Of a DNA stretch of 64,000 bases, positions 8,158 through 18,308 are shown one piece after another. The notes beneath the pieces are model-generated. The model worked only from the letters and a program-made list of their open reading frames with translations. It ran no database searches and was not told where the DNA came from. Within the stretch, counting starts at the first letter, position 1. Each line of letters begins with the position of its first letter. The position numbers were made by a program, and so were the translations under genes. The DNA is from Candidatus Brocadia sinica JPN1 (GTDB lineage: Bacteria > Planctomycetota > Brocadiia > Brocadiales > Brocadiaceae), in contig NZ_BAFN01000001.1 in NCBI RefSeq assembly GCF_000949635.1, forward strand, positions 3,717,052 through 3,781,051, read 5' to 3'.

Positions 8158-10599
8158 TTAAACCTTACTAAAAATCCTTTTCTTTTTCACCGCCGGCTCT
8201 TTTGTCCCAAAAACAATAGGCAACATCTCGTCTACCTTTTCTACAAATACAAAATTCATCTCTTTCTTGGCGTTTTCAGGCACCTCGACAAGATCTTTTT
8301 CATTTCGTTTTGGCAAGATAACGGTGGTGATCCCTGCCCGCTTGGCCGCAAGCACCTTCTCTTTGATACCTCCTACCGGCAGAACACGACCACGTAACGT
8401 AATCTCCCCCGTCATGGCTACGTTGGAGAGAATTGGTGTTTCCTTCAGGAGGGAAATCAGTGCCATTGCCATTGTTACACCAGCAGAAGGCCCATCCTTA
8501 GGGATAGCGCCCGCTGGAATGTGGATGTGAAAATCGTATTTATTAAAATCCTTGAAGGTAATTCCTAGTTTCGCTAACTTGGCCCGAATATAACTCATCG
8601 CAGCTTGAGCCGATTCCTTCATGACGTCACCCAGTTGCCCTGTCAGCAAGAGTTTTCCCGTGCCAGGCATGAGAGTCGCCTCAATAAAGAGAATGTCCCC
8701 GCCGGCCTGTGTCCAGGCAAGACCCGTGGCTACACCTGCTTCCGAGGTCCTTTCCGCGGCTTCTGAGAAAAACTTGATAGGTCCCAACAAATTGTGTAAC
8801 ATATCGGCCGTTACGGTCACAGACTTTTTTTCTCCTGAGGCAATGTCCTTAGCCACCTTACGGCAAATATGGGCAATTTCTCGTTCGAGATTACGGATAC
8901 CAGCCTCACGGGTATAATCACTGATAATGGTTTTGATGGCATCATCCACAATGGTAATCTGTTCATTCGTAAGTCCATGTTCCTTCAATTGCTTTGGTAT
9001 CGTAAACTGTTTTGCGATAAATACCTTTTCATCGGCTGTGTATCCGGGAAGTTCCAGTACCTCCATTCGGTCCTTAAGTGCAGGTGGGATGGGATCCAGG
9101 AGATTTGCTGTGGTAATGAACATTACCTTTGAAAGATCGAATGGTACATCGAGATAATGGTCTGAGAATGAGTGATTTTGTTCTGGGTCTAAAACCTCAA
9201 GCAGTGCTGCCGAAGGGTCGCCTCGAAAATCAGCGCCCAGTTTATCAATCTCATCCAACATGAATACGGGGTTGTTGGAACCCACCTTTCGTAGACCTTG
9301 AATAATACGCCCGGGTAATGCGCCAATGTATGTGCGACGATGTCCTCGAATCTCAGCCTCGTCTCGTACTCCTCCAAGTGACATGCGCACGAATTTTCGA
9401 CCAATGGCACGCGCAATCGACATCCCCACAGAAGTCTTTCCGGTGCCAGGTGGACCTACAAAGCACAAAATAGGGCCTTTCATATCCTGTTTTAATTTTC
9501 TGACAGCGAGATATTCCAGAATCCTTTCTTTGACCTTTTCCAGGTCGTAATGGTCTTCATCCAATACCTTACGGGCTGCTTGAATGTCCAGATTATCAGT
9601 TGTGGTAATTGCCCATGGGAGAGCGACCAGCAGGTCGAGGTACGTCCTGGAAACGGTATATTCCGCAGAGGCAGAGGGCATTTTGACTAGCCGGCTTAAT
9701 TCCCGCTCAGCTTCTTTTTTTGCTTCAGGAGGCATTTTCGCCTCTTCGATCTTCTTGGTCAGTTCTTTGACCTCAATGGCACGCTCATCTCCCTCGCCCA
9801 ATTCTTCCTGAATCGCCTTTAGTTGCTGTCTCAGGTAATATTCCTTCTGTCCCTTTTCCATCTCACTTTTCACCTGCGACTGTATCTTTGTGGCCATTTC
9901 CAACACTTCCATTTCACTCGTTATCAGGGCGGTTACCTTCTGTAATCTGGCCTTCACATTGATTGCTTCAAGTACCTGTTGTTTTTCCGGTACGCCAATA
10001 TTCAGATGGGATGCAATCATGTCTGCCAAACGGCTCGGGCTGTCAATGTTGACAATTGCTATTTTTAGTTCTTCAGGTAGGGATGGTGCCATGGATATCA
10101 TGCGGATAAACTGATCCGCAGCATTTCTCGCCAGTGCTTCTGTCTCCATATCGTTCTCAATAATATCTTCCAGAATGGCTACCTTAGCCTTAAAATAAGG
10201 CTCTGTTTGGATATATTCATCGATCTTGATCCTGCTGACGCCCTGCACCAGCATCTTCGCAGAGTTATCGGGCATACGAAGCATCTGGAGCACAACTGCT
10301 GCTGTGGCATAATCATACAGATCCGATTGTTTTACACCCCTAATGTCTTTGTCTTTTTGTGCCACAAGCGCCAGAAAGCGGTTCGCTGCAAGGACATTGT
10401 TCAAAAGTTTAATATCTCTTTCCGTAACAACGCTCAGGGCAGCCACCATCCCGGGAAAAACTACCGTGTCCTTAACAGGAAGGACAGGCATTTCCTTTGG
10501 TATTTTTAGTTTGTCAGGCTTGCTCTCTTCGGCGGGACTAGCTTCTAGGCTTGACGTGACTTTAGATTCTAATGGGTCTTTGTCTTTGTAATCTGCCAT
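8158..10599 (-). CDS. lon: ATP-dependent protease Lon
   Basis: Cytosolic AAA+ serine protease that degrades misfolded and regulatory proteins. Order: LON substrate-binding domain (from about residue 35, [15 protein letters not shown]), coiled coil (about 220-300), AAA+ with Walker [12 protein letters not shown] (about 380) and Walker [10 protein letters not shown], then protease domain with catalytic Ser in [10 protein letters not shown] (about 705) and Lys in KVLAAKRAG (about 748). About 813 residues, normal length. An in-frame GTG at 10611 adds four residues; ATG 10599 is chosen only because it is ATG. Hsp20 lies about 40 bases upstream on the same strand, probably one heat-shock unit. Confidence 0.97.
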   Translation of the reverse strand: MADYKDKDPLESKVTSSLEASPAEESKPDKLKIPKEMPVLPVKDTVVFPGMVAALSVVTERDIKLLNNVLAANRFLALVAQKDKDIRGVKQSDLYDYATAAVVLQMLRMPDNSAKMLVQGVSRIKIDEYIQTEPYFKAKVAILEDIIENDMETEALARNAADQFIRMISMAPSLPEELKIAIVNIDSPSRLADMIASHLNIGVPEKQQVLEAINVKARLQKVTALITSEMEVLEMATKIQSQVKSEMEKGQKEYYLRQQLKAIQEELGEGDERAIEVKELTKKIEEAKMPPEAKKEAERELSRLVKMPSASAEYTVSRTYLDLLVALPWAITTTDNLDIQAARKVLDEDHYDLEKVKERILEYLAVRKLKQDMKGPILCFVGPPGTGKTSVGMSIARAIGRKFVRMSLGGVRDEAEIRGHRRTYIGALPGRIIQGLRKVGSNNPVFMLDEIDKLGADFRGDPSAALLEVLDPEQNHSFSDHYLDVPFDLSKVMFITTANLLDPIPPALKDRMEVLELPGYTADEKVFIAKQFTIPKQLKEHGLTNEQITIVDDAIKTIISDYTREAGIRNLEREIAHICRKVAKDIASGEKKSVTVTADMLHNLLGPIKFFSEAAERTSEAGVATGLAWTQAGGDILFIEATLMPGTGKLLLTGQLGDVMKESAQAAMSYIRAKLAKLGITFKDFNKYDFHIHIPAGAIPKDGPSAGVTMAMALISLLKETPILSNVAMTGEITLRGRVLPVGGIKEKVLAAKRAGITTVILPKRNEKDLVEVPENAKKEMNFVFVEKVDEMLPIVFGTKEPAVKKKRIFSKV

Positions 10600-10637
10600 A
10601 TAATCATACACCGTTTCAGAAAATAATTACCATAAGC

Positions 10638-11093
10638 TTATTGATGAAAATTAATTTTTATTGAAAATTTTTGGGATGATTGTTGCTGTGCCTTAGGTAA
10701 AATGACTTGCAGAAGGCCATCCTTATACGTGGCTTGTATATTGTCCATATCAATGGGTTTCGGAATGAATATACTCCTCTCGAAGTACCCGTAACGAATT
10801 TCTACCTGATAAAAGCATATCTTTTCGTGTGGAGCGGTATCCGTTATAAATCCACTGATGGTAAGGACTTCGTCTGAAAAGGAAACACGAATATCCTCCG
10901 ATTTGGTGCCAGGCAAAGACATCTTTACCACCACTTCATTGGGAGTTTCATAAACGTCAGTAGGAGGTTGCCACGGAGTTGAAGAATTGGTAGGAATATT
11001 TTTGTTAAAGGCAAAAAATTCTGCAAAGAGTTTTTCCAGTTTATTTTCTTTTGCATCAGCCTTGTAGTTAATATTATTATAATGCTCCGACAT
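10638..11093 (-). CDS. small heat-shock protein (Hsp20/alpha-crystallin family)
   Basis: ATP-independent holdase that keeps unfolding proteins soluble. The alpha-crystallin domain covers about residues 50-140: WQPPTDVYETPNEVVVKMSLPG at its start, GYFERSIFIPKPID in the middle, and YKDGLLQVILPKAQ as the final strand. Start ATG 11093 gives 151 residues; ATG 11114 and TTG 11132 are also open, and none has a strong ribosome binding site. It sits between groEL and lon, all on the - strand. A strong terminator downstream of groEL suggests its own promoter, probably heat-inducible, in 11133-11380. Confidence 0.92.
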   Translation of the reverse strand: MSEHYNNINYKADAKENKLEKLFAEFFAFNKNIPTNSSTPWQPPTDVYETPNEVVVKMSLPGTKSEDIRVSFSDEVLTISGFITDTAPHEKICFYQVEIRYGYFERSIFIPKPIDMDNIQATYKDGLLQVILPKAQQQSSQKFSIKINFHQ

Positions 11094-11132
11094 CTTTAAC
11101 CTGTTCGCCTCCATATTTTTATGAACGTGCAA

Positions 11133-11439
11133 GTTGGCACAAAAAAGGGTGAAAATATCATGGTAAAAAGAAAGTCATTTTCAATCGAAGGAAAAATCTT
11201 AAATATTTAAAACTGCAGAGATTCTTTGCCTCGATCGGAATGACAATACCTTACCTTAATAAAATATTACCAGGTGGAAAAACGAAATTACTATAACAAT
11301 TTTTGTTTTCAAGTGCAAGAGGTTTAAATATACCAGACTTTTGATATGTGCAAGAAAATATATAAATTATGAAGCTACCAATAAAAAACCCCGCGTATAC
11401 GCGGGGTTTTTTGAAGAAATGGTATATCCGATTTCATTG
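11133..11439. other. hsp20 upstream region with terminator and degenerate repeat
   Basis: No gene is seen. It holds the groEL terminator (11383-11412) and, near 11210-11245, text like GAGATTCTTTGCCTCGATCG GAATGACA, a common decayed intergenic repeat. No CIRCE operator is visible. The hsp20 promoter should lie here but I cannot point to it. Confidence 0.4.
11383..11412 (-). terminator. intrinsic terminator after groEL
   Basis: A 15-base perfect inverted repeat (AAAAAACCCCGCGTA / TACGCGGGGTTTTTT) with GC core and flanking A/T runs, 28 bases after the groEL stop on the - strand. The T-runs on both strands make it potentially bidirectional. Confidence 0.92.
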
Positions 11440-13077
11440 TTAATACATATCTCCGTACCCGCCGTATCCACCACCTGGCGGCATGGGGGGCATCTTCTTT
11501 TTTTCTGGTATTTTGCCCACGATAGCATCCGTTGTGAGAAGTAAAGTGGATATGCTGGCCGCATTTTGCAGTGCAGTTCTTACTACCTTTGTTGGATCGA
11601 TAATACCTTCACTGACCATATCACAATATCGATCCGCACTGGCATCATAACCTTCGTTCCCTTTTGCGCTTTCCACTTTTTGTACAACTATGGCAGCGCT
11701 TACTCCTGCATTTGTGGCAATCTGTCTTAAGGGCGCCCTTAATGCCCTGCGGACAATATCAACGCCTACGGCTTCATCTCCGGCAAGTTTAAGTGCATCC
11801 AGGGCCGGGAGACACCTTAAAAGCGCTACACCTCCCCCCGGGAGGATGCCTTCTTCAACGGCAGCACGGGTCGCATGGAGGGCGTCTTCCACGCGCGCCT
11901 TCTTTTCCTTCATCTCGCTTTCAGTAGCAGCGCCCACATTAATTTGCACCACACCACCAGCCATCTTTGCTAATCTTTCCTGAAGCTTTTCTCGGTCATA
12001 ATCTGAAGTGGTTATCGAAATCTCCTTTTTGATCTGTTCAATGCGGGCTTTTATCTTTTTGCTTTCCCCTGCCCCTTCAATAATGATCGTATTTTCCTTA
12101 TCGATCTCAACTTTCTTTGCCCGACCGAGATCTTTGAGCTGGATAGACTCCATATTAATACCAAGGTCTTCAAAGACCGCCTGACCACCGGTAAGGATAG
12201 CAATATCCTCTAACATAGCCTTGCGTTTGTCTCCAAATCCTGGCGCCTTTACTGCTGAGCATTTTAAAGCTCCACGCAGTTTATTAACAACTAAAAGAGT
12301 TAATGCCTCTCCCTCTATATCTTCGGCTATAATCAAAAGAGCTTTTCCCGTTTGAGAAACCTTTTCCAGTATAGGTACCAATACCTTGGCAGTAGTAATT
12401 TTTTTCTCATGGATCAAAATGTAAGGGTCTTCCACTACGCATTGCATTGTATTTGGGTTCGTAACAAAATACGGTGATAAATAACCCTTATCAAACTGCA
12501 GACCTTCAATCCATTTCGCTTCGGTTTGCAGGCTTTTGCCCTCTTCCACCGTTATAACTCCGTCTTTTCCAACCTTTTCCATGGCATCAGCAATAATCTT
12601 TCCAATTTCAGTGTCGTAATTCGAGGCCACTGTGGCTACCTGCTCAATCTCCTTTCGCCCTTTCGTAGGAATACTCATTTCCTTTAACTTTTTTACCACC
12701 GCTTCGACTGCCTTATCAACACCTCGTTTGAGCGCCATCGCATTAGCTCCAGCCGTTACATTTTTCAATCCTTCAACAAATATGGCTTCTGCAAGTACGG
12801 TAGCAGTTGTGGTACCGTCACCCGCAACGTCGCTGGTTTTGGATGCAACGGATTTTACCATTTGCGCACCTATATTTTGCATATGGTCTGAAAGTTCAAT
12901 TTCCTTTGCAACGGTAACTCCGTCTTTTGTAATGGTGGGTGAACCAAAGCTTTTTTGGATAACGACATTGCGTCCCCTTGGTCCCAGTGTAATCTTTACC
13001 GCATCCGCCAGTTGTTTTACGCCAAGCTTAACGGTTTCCAATGCATCATGATCAAATATAATCTTTTTCGCCGACAT
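11440..13077 (-). CDS. groEL: 60-kDa chaperonin GroEL
   Basis: Cytosolic double-ring chaperonin folding proteins with ATP and the GroES co-chaperonin. The 545-residue length is standard. Landmarks are [13 protein letters not shown] (about residues 29-41), the nucleotide motif [16 protein letters not shown] (about 84-99), [13 protein letters not shown] (about 400-412) and a Gly/Met/Pro-rich flexible tail ([11 protein letters not shown]). GGAGG lies upstream of ATG 13077. No groES is adjacent, which is unusual for a main groEL but common for extra copies. Ends at a strong terminator. Confidence 0.97.
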   Translation of the reverse strand: MSAKKIIFDHDALETVKLGVKQLADAVKITLGPRGRNVVIQKSFGSPTITKDGVTVAKEIELSDHMQNIGAQMVKSVASKTSDVAGDGTTTATVLAEAIFVEGLKNVTAGANAMALKRGVDKAVEAVVKKLKEMSIPTKGRKEIEQVATVASNYDTEIGKIIADAMEKVGKDGVITVEEGKSLQTEAKWIEGLQFDKGYLSPYFVTNPNTMQCVVEDPYILIHEKKITTAKVLVPILEKVSQTGKALLIIAEDIEGEALTLLVVNKLRGALKCSAVKAPGFGDKRKAMLEDIAILTGGQAVFEDLGINMESIQLKDLGRAKKVEIDKENTIIIEGAGESKKIKARIEQIKKEISITTSDYDREKLQERLAKMAGGVVQINVGAATESEMKEKKARVEDALHATRAAVEEGILPGGGVALLRCLPALDALKLAGDEAVGVDIVRRALRAPLRQIATNAGVSAAIVVQKVESAKGNEGYDASADRYCDMVSEGIIDPTKVVRTALQNAASISTLLLTTDAIVGKIPEKKKMPPMPPGGGYGGYGDMY

Positions 13078-13951
13078 ATCTCCGTATCCTCCAAAATTTT
13101 TCTACCGCTGATAAATGATGTTGTACGGTCAAACGTATTTAGCAAAATAGGTGCCGATACACCAGGATTACATCACCTCATCCAATGTTATTTTCCCAGT
13201 ACTAACTTCTTATGTATCAAGTAAATAAATTATTCATAAAAGAAAAATGGATAATATTAAAAATCTTTACCATATAGATATGTCATTATGGCAGTACTGT
13301 GATTGAAGCAATTATTAGTTGTGTGTCAAATTGACAGGTATTATGTCTCTTGTACACAACATTTTTTTCTTGAATACCAATATTACGTATTTTCAGACCT
13401 GACAATACTAGATTGTTACATTTCAAATTTTTTTGCAATGGAATATACCGAAACTTTTCGGGTTTCTGTTGGGGAAGATGATCTCATGGAGATAGAGACT
13501 TTTCAGATACTGATTGGTCTGCTTTTTTTCGATTCCACCAAAGCTGATCGAATGGTGAAGCTTGCACCAGAATAAAGCCCATTTTTCGTTCATTGCTTTG
13601 GCATTTCCTTGGAGAGATGGCAGGGGGGCGTATTCTTTACCCAAAAAACTCCTCTCCTGCACTATATTTTTTATGGTTCAACAAAATCTTACAAAAATAG
13701 ACGAGGTATTTTTCCAGATGTGAACAAAAGATCAAGTGAAATACGTATGCAGGATAAAAAATGGCTGGATAACAGGTATCTATCACCATTATTTGGGGAT
13801 TATTTGCTCCAGGCTTACCTGGATAAAATAATAATTGCGTTTTATGTCTTATTTAAGAAACTAAATCTTATCTTTTCGCATAAAAAGCTGATATTATGGG
13901 GTGATGTTTTGGCTTCGTTTTAGAGTTAAAACCGTTTCTCTATCTGATGCT
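13078..13951. other. 874-base stretch without a convincing gene
   Basis: Several open frames exist (for example 13303-13575 and 13609-13923 on +, 13423-13662 on -), but none has a ribosome binding site, a recognisable domain or protein-like composition. The groEL promoter should lie in the first 200 bases. I searched for a CIRCE inverted repeat (TTAGCACTC/GAGTGCTAA) and found none. Confidence 0.4.
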
Positions 13952-14323
13952 TTATTTTTTAGTTTGTGCGTAGGCTCTATACTTAGATGCAAATTTAGCA
14001 GCATTATCAATTGGCTGTTTATAATAGCTATTTAATAATTTTAACCTATCAATAGTTTCTTCGGGGGGTATTTGTCTGATTATCTTATTTGTATTTAGGT
14101 CTTTAACACTGGTGACAACGATCTCTAAATCCTTTTCTATTGAAAAGGCAACTTTTGTTCCTACGTTATGGGGCGTGACGGGCGAAGATGTTTTTTTGAG
14201 AGGGTCATTTATCGGTGATACTGCAGACGGAAGCCCATTCTTTTTAATGGGTACATCTTTGTTACTGGCTATTGTAATATGATCTTTGCATACGCTGACA
14301 GGATGGACATCATGAGTTTCCAT
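13952..14323 (-). CDS. flaG: flagellar protein FlaG
   Basis: A 123-residue FlaG-family protein, found next to fliD/fliS in many bacteria and affecting filament length. The C-terminal half has the family pattern: FSIEKDLEIVVTSVKDLNTNKIIRQIPPEE (about residues 60-90), with the RQIPPEE block as the signature. The N-terminus is variable and low-complexity. GGAG lies eight bases before ATG 14323. It is separated from fliS by about 150 bases that hold a 15-base inverted repeat. Confidence 0.88.
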   Translation of the reverse strand: METHDVHPVSVCKDHITIASNKDVPIKKNGLPSAVSPINDPLKKTSSPVTPHNVGTKVAFSIEKDLEIVVTSVKDLNTNKIIRQIPPEETIDRLKLLNSYYKQPIDNAAKFASKYRAYAQTKK

Positions 14324-14353
14324 ACATCCACTCCTACAAATTTATACTCTCAG

Positions 14354-14455
14354 GATTGTCAAAATATTTTCCCGTTTATATGCTTATATTAAACACACAA
14401 TATCCGAACACACTGTATTGTATATATAAGGCTATTCTTGAATATTTTGACAATC
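14354..14455. repeat. 15-base perfect inverted repeat upstream of flaG
   Basis: GATTGTCAAAATATT at 14354-14368 is repeated inverted as AATATTTTGACAATC at 14441-14455, with 72 bases between. It fills most of the fliS-flaG gap. It could be a pair of regulator sites or the ends of a small non-coding element. Confidence 0.65.
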
Positions 14456-14475
14456 ACAGTGAACAAGACGCTGCC

Positions 14476-14817
14476 TTATAAGCTGCATGGTTGTAACGTT
14501 TCAGTTTGAACGCTGTCTTGAACTTGAATCCATGTTTCTCGTAATTCTTTCAAAATCTTTAAGGTAGACTCAAAATTACCCAGTTTAACTTCCCGCATAC
14601 AATACTCATACAATCTGAATAAGGAATTGGCGATTTCCGCATAATCAAAGTTGAGGGAATCAATTAATTCAGCAAGTACTGCACATGATTTGGCTTCGTC
14701 TTTGCGGTTGCAAGCAGCAATTCCCGCATCATAAGCTTTAATTAATAGTTGAACTGGATTTAACGTCATAATTTCCTGTTCTAGATAGGTATTGCTCATC
14801 TTTTTTGTAGCAATCAT
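14476..14817 (-). CDS. fliS: flagellar chaperone FliS-like
   Basis: FliS binds the C-terminal end of unpolymerised flagellin in the cytosol and prevents premature assembly. From ATG 14817 (AAGGAGGA about 11 bases upstream) the protein has 113 residues, typical for FliS. It shows the family start TYLEQEIMTLNPVQLLIKAYDAGIAAC and the helical segment SLNFDYAEIANSLFRLYEYC. An in-frame start at 14892 would overlap the upstream gene and is rejected. Gene order fliD - small chaperone - fliS supports the call. Confidence 0.85.
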   Translation of the reverse strand: MIATKKMSNTYLEQEIMTLNPVQLLIKAYDAGIAACNRKDEAKSCAVLAELIDSLNFDYAEIANSLFRLYEYCMREVKLGNFESTLKILKELRETWIQVQDSVQTETLQPCSL

Positions 14818-14875
14818 AAGTTTCTCATCCTCCTTATAAAAGTTTTTTTCTTTGAATTTTATAATTAAAGGTTTT

Positions 14876-15349
14876 TTACCCACATACATCAACGAAGAAA
14901 GGCGTGTTATTGATATGTTTTCCTAAATTACTTATGAAATACTTACCTTCTTTAATCTTTTCAAGATTGAGGGTAATGTCTTTAATACATTGCTTCATTA
15001 AAAACACATTTTCAGCGTCAAGGGAAACCGTAGCATCCAATAGCTGCCGGATTTTTTGTAACAGTTCGTTTGTTTGTAATTTCCATTCACTATTATCGAC
15101 AATATCAGGAAATTCTTTAAGAGAATCGAAATATTTTTTTGATGCAACCAGTTTATCTATGAGTAACCCTCTCTCTTTTATTATGTTCTCCAGGAAATCC
15201 TCAGCACAGCCCTTTGTTAACATTGTTTTTAGTTCGTGGGTATAGCGGAAAAGCAAATGATAATCTTCTAGATGAGTTGCCAAGACTTTTATTATATCCT
15301 TTATTTCTTTTGATTTTCCAGGGCAGTACGAATTGTTTATATGTACCAT
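14876..15349 (-). CDS. probable flagellar export chaperone (FliT/FlgN-like)
   Basis: A 157-residue, mostly helical, charged protein without signal peptide. It lies between fliD and fliS, 18 bases after fliD, the place usually occupied by FliT. Its central part (about residues 50-130) looks like long amphipathic helices, as in FliT/FlgN chaperones. No diagnostic motif is readable, so the name is inferred mainly from position and size. It would act in the cytosol on FliD or another axial protein. Confidence 0.55.
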   Translation of the reverse strand: MVHINNSYCPGKSKEIKDIIKVLATHLEDYHLLFRYTHELKTMLTKGCAEDFLENIIKERGLLIDKLVASKKYFDSLKEFPDIVDNSEWKLQTNELLQKIRQLLDATVSLDAENVFLMKQCIKDITLNLEKIKEGKYFISNLGKHINNTPFFVDVCG

Positions 15350-15367
15350 GTTCAGCTTCTATGTGCC

Positions 15368-17146
15368 TTAGAATAATTGTGCGTTATATGTTGATTGTGT
15401 AAGTGACGTTATCTGATTACCCTGAAGCACAAGATTATTTAATAGTTCTTGCATTTTGTAAAATTGTTGACGGTACTGATTTTCTCTTATATTCAGCCGT
15501 GTTTCCATCCGGTCTATCCTGACATCGATATCTTCTATCTGCTTACTGATAACATCTTTCGTTTCGTCAATAATGGAGTTCCTTGTAGATGAAGAACTCT
15601 CCACAAAAGGCTTTAAAAGCGTCTCTATCTTTTTAGCGACACCATTTGTAGAATTAAATAAATCTTCAACCGCCTTGGAATTGGAAGTAATGGCATTGTC
15701 AAATTTAGTTGTATCTGATAAACTTACCTTTAAGCTGCTGCTGATGGTAATGCCAATTTCATTAAGGTAGTCAGGATTTCCTGCGGTAAGCCCTGTTATC
15801 TGTTCTGTTACCTTTTGAAATAATTGGCTTCTGAGAGAAGTAAAGGCCGCATTTCCTGCAAGTAGTCCCCGTGCTTTTGTGCTTGTATTTACACTCGATT
15901 TATCCTTTATATATTCTGTTACTGTATTAAATTTATCCAGGAGGCTGGTAATCTTGGATTGAATCGCACTTGTATCCTGCTTTACCGTTACGGTCGTATA
16001 CGTAGTATCCGTGTAGCTTGTGACATTGGTATTTTTGAGAGTATAGGTAATACCATTTATTGTAAAGGTATTTGTACTTTTGGTTATTTCATCAGACGCA
16101 GCAGAACTATTTATAGTAAAATTTGCATCGGTACCTGCTGTTGCAGTTGCACCAGACAACTTTAGTACACTCATAAGGTTCCCACTTACATCTGATAAGG
16201 TAATTGTATCCGTGCTTCCGGTGGCTTTGGATTTAATAATCATTTTGTCAAGGGAGCTATCATAGAATGCGTTTACATTGGCTGTGGAACTGTTTATTCT
16301 AGAGATAACATTATCTAATGTGTCCGTATCAGTATTATATGTAATCGTTACGCCATTAATTTTAAAACTACCGCTCGTAGTACTGGTCAGTGTCGTATCG
16401 AAATTGGCCTTACTTAATAAGACATCACTCTGAATACCCGTATTGCCGTTACCGGTATACATACCAACGGTTACTTTTGCCTCAGTGAAAAACGGATTTG
16501 TTCCTGTCTCTGATATAACCAGATCCGTGCTTCCGCTCTTTTGTTCAATATAGAACTTATCTTCCGTTTTGTTATAATAGATGTTTGCATTTGCCGTGAC
16601 ATCAGTATTAACAGCATCCATAAAAGCCTGTACGGTATCGTAATCGGATAAAGTAAAAGTCTGACCGTTGATGGTTACCGTACCATCTGGAGTGTTTGTA
16701 AATCCAGCGTCAGAAAAACTTTTCGATACATCGATAACACCAGAACCTGGAGCTACCTTTGTGGTGCTTTTAGCGGCGGATTTGCTAATTAGTTCACCGG
16801 TGCTCTGGATTGAAGCGCCGGTGGCTAATTGTTTAACACGAATCTGAAATGTTCCCACAGCCGCGCCAGAACCTGCGGATGCTGTTAGTTTTGTTTCATC
16901 GCTGGAACTGGAGGTTCTTGAATTGTATATAGAACTTGTGCTGGTACTAGACAAATCTCTTGAGGCTGTTAGAAGATCGGAAAGTTTGGATTTTAAATCG
17001 TTATAAATATTTAAACTGCTATTAAGGCTGGTTTTTTTTGTATTCAGCGATGTCAATGGTCTCCGTTCCAAAGCCATAAACTGAGTAACCAATAGGTTGA
17101 TATTGGAATTAGCACCAAACGCTGATGTTATAGATGATATGGCCAT
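15368..17146 (-). CDS. fliD: flagellar filament cap protein FliD
   Basis: FliD caps the growing filament and guides flagellin folding outside the cell. The 592 residues start at ATG 17146 (AGGAGG about eight bases upstream), giving the usual N-terminus MAISSITSAFGANSNINLLV; an upstream extension to 17188 is rejected. The N-terminal coiled-coil region (residues 15-80), a long Thr/Ser-rich variable middle and the C-terminal heptad region (IEDIDVRIDRMETRL, then YRQQFYKMQELLNNL) match family architecture. Downstream of the flagellin terminator, upstream of the chaperone genes. Confidence 0.93.
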   Translation of the reverse strand: MAISSITSAFGANSNINLLVTQFMALERRPLTSLNTKKTSLNSSLNIYNDLKSKLSDLLTASRDLSSTSTSSIYNSRTSSSSDETKLTASAGSGAAVGTFQIRVKQLATGASIQSTGELISKSAAKSTTKVAPGSGVIDVSKSFSDAGFTNTPDGTVTINGQTFTLSDYDTVQAFMDAVNTDVTANANIYYNKTEDKFYIEQKSGSTDLVISETGTNPFFTEAKVTVGMYTGNGNTGIQSDVLLSKANFDTTLTSTTSGSFKINGVTITYNTDTDTLDNVISRINSSTANVNAFYDSSLDKMIIKSKATGSTDTITLSDVSGNLMSVLKLSGATATAGTDANFTINSSAASDEITKSTNTFTINGITYTLKNTNVTSYTDTTYTTVTVKQDTSAIQSKITSLLDKFNTVTEYIKDKSSVNTSTKARGLLAGNAAFTSLRSQLFQKVTEQITGLTAGNPDYLNEIGITISSSLKVSLSDTTKFDNAITSNSKAVEDLFNSTNGVAKKIETLLKPFVESSSSTRNSIIDETKDVISKQIEDIDVRIDRMETRLNIRENQYRQQFYKMQELLNNLVLQGNQITSLTQSTYNAQLF

Positions 17147-17210
17147 ATTTTTAAACCTCCTGGGGAGGGTGTTTCCTAAAACATACACATGCTCTGTTCA
17201 AAATAAAATT

Positions 17211-17236
17211 GGGGATGGGTTTTAAAACCCATCCCC
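17211..17236 (-). terminator. intrinsic terminator after flagellin
   Basis: A 13-base perfect inverted repeat (GGGGATGGGTTTT / AAAACCCATCCCC), 15 bases after the flagellin stop on the - strand, followed on that strand by a T-rich stretch (AATTTTATTTT). It should end the flagellin message before fliD. Confidence 0.88.
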
Positions 17237-17250
17237 AGCAGAAAGCCTTT

Positions 17251-18177
17251 TTATCTGAAAAGACTTAATATGGACTGCGGCCCTGAATTTGCCTGGGCGA
17301 GCATTGAACTGGCAGTCTGTTGTAAGATCTGTAGCTTTGTTGCATTCAACTGCTCATACGCCATGTCAGCATCCTCAATTCGGCTTCTTGCTGCCTCAGT
17401 ATTTGTCTTTGCCACAGTCAAGCTTGTTTCCTGATAGCTAAGCCTGTTTACAACGGCACCAACATAGCTTAATGCCTCTGATACATCTGCAACAGCGCTA
17501 TCTATTCTACCCATCAATGTTTGCGCCGATGCTGATGAGCCTACCAATGAACCTGCAAGGGTATTGCCACTAAGCCGTGTGCCACCACTTGCATCAAGCC
17601 TTAATTGAGTGGCCTTATAACCTGTATTGCCACTCTCTAAGCTGACATTACCGGTCTTTAACAAATTAAATTGCAATATGTCGTTTGTGGTACTGTTTCC
17701 ACCACCGATCTGGAATTTAAACAGTGTGCCACCGGCAGTAGCATTGCTCGAACCTGTACCGCTGAATATCGCTTTGGAATTCCATGTGGCTTGCGTTACC
17801 TCAAGGTTAATTTGTGTTGCCAATGCGGCAAGTTCCGCTTTGATAGCTGTACGCTCGGATGTACCAAGTGAGTCATCAGCTGCCTGAGTCGCCTTTGTCT
17901 TCATCTGCGTCAGGATATCAACGATATTGTTCAGATGTCCTTCTGCAACCGACAAAAGGTTTTTAGCCGATCCAATATTACTTAAGGCCTGACCAAGACC
18001 TTCTGCACGTGCATTAAACTTTTTTGCAATAGTATAACCAGCTGCATCATCCCCTGATGTGTTGATCCTTTTACCCGTAGCCAACCTTAATTGAGAAACA
18101 GACAAACGACCAGAGATATCAGACAGCGACCTCAGAGCGTTTAACGCATTAAGATTTGTATTAATTCTTGTACTCAT
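17251..18177 (-). CDS. fliC: flagellin
   Basis: Subunit of the flagellar filament, exported by the flagellar type III system. The 308 residues have conserved D0/D1 ends: N-terminal RINTNLNALNALRSL and LRLATGKRINTSGDDAAGYTIA, C-terminal RIEDADMAYEQLNATKLQIL and ending SILSLFR. The Ser/Thr-rich middle (about residues 140-225) is short, and offers O-glycosylation sites. AAGGAGG lies six bases before ATG 18177. A FliA-type promoter and a CsrA-type hairpin lie upstream, and a terminator downstream, so it is a single-gene unit. Glycosyltransferase genes start right upstream. Confidence 0.97.
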   Translation of the reverse strand: MSTRINTNLNALNALRSLSDISGRLSVSQLRLATGKRINTSGDDAAGYTIAKKFNARAEGLGQALSNIGSAKNLLSVAEGHLNNIVDILTQMKTKATQAADDSLGTSERTAIKAELAALATQINLEVTQATWNSKAIFSGTGSSNATAGGTLFKFQIGGGNSTTNDILQFNLLKTGNVSLESGNTGYKATQLRLDASGGTRLSGNTLAGSLVGSSASAQTLMGRIDSAVADVSEALSYVGAVVNRLSYQETSLTVAKTNTEAARSRIEDADMAYEQLNATKLQILQQTASSMLAQANSGPQSILSLFR

Positions 18178-18183
18178 CCTTAA

Positions 18184-18190
18184 CCTCCTT
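18184..18190 (-). promoter_or_regulatory. flagellin Shine-Dalgarno overlapping a possible CsrA site
   Basis: AAGGAGG on the - strand, six bases before the flagellin ATG. Its GGA core is what CsrA recognises, so CsrA binding here would block ribosomes. Confidence 0.7.
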
Positions 18191-18205
18191 GTTTTATTGT
18201 TTTTT

Positions 18206-18223
18206 CCCGCATTCCATAACGGG
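18206..18223 (-). promoter_or_regulatory. predicted CsrA-binding hairpin in the flagellin leader
   Basis: On the - strand CCCG-TTATGGAATG-CGGG forms a 4-bp GC stem with GGA (18213-18215) in the loop, the canonical CsrA site. It lies 16 bases upstream of the GGA-containing Shine-Dalgarno, like the paired sites in the Bacillus hag leader. csrA and fliW are encoded at 50871-51643. Confidence 0.6.
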
Positions 18224-18308
18224 TAGAAACTAGTTTATCTATCTAAATATACAAACATCATTTGACCGGCCAGTCACTTCTTTAAGCATTTCAAGGTACC
18301 TGGTGGAA

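Noticed and set aside
11129-11145. Sigma-54-like promoter upstream of hsp20
   Set aside because: GTGCCAACTTGCA lacks the GG of the -24 element at the right spacing.
13078-13300. CIRCE or other heat-shock operator upstream of groEL
   Set aside because: No TTAGCACTC/GAGTGCTAA inverted repeat, and no groES frame, is readable in this stretch.
13303-13923. Overlapping frames of 79-104 codons on both strands
   Set aside because: None has a ribosome binding site or domain; they overlap each other and look random.
14209-14216. Second FliA -10 element (ACCGATAA, - strand) inside flaG
   Set aside because: No TAAA-type -35 at the right distance.
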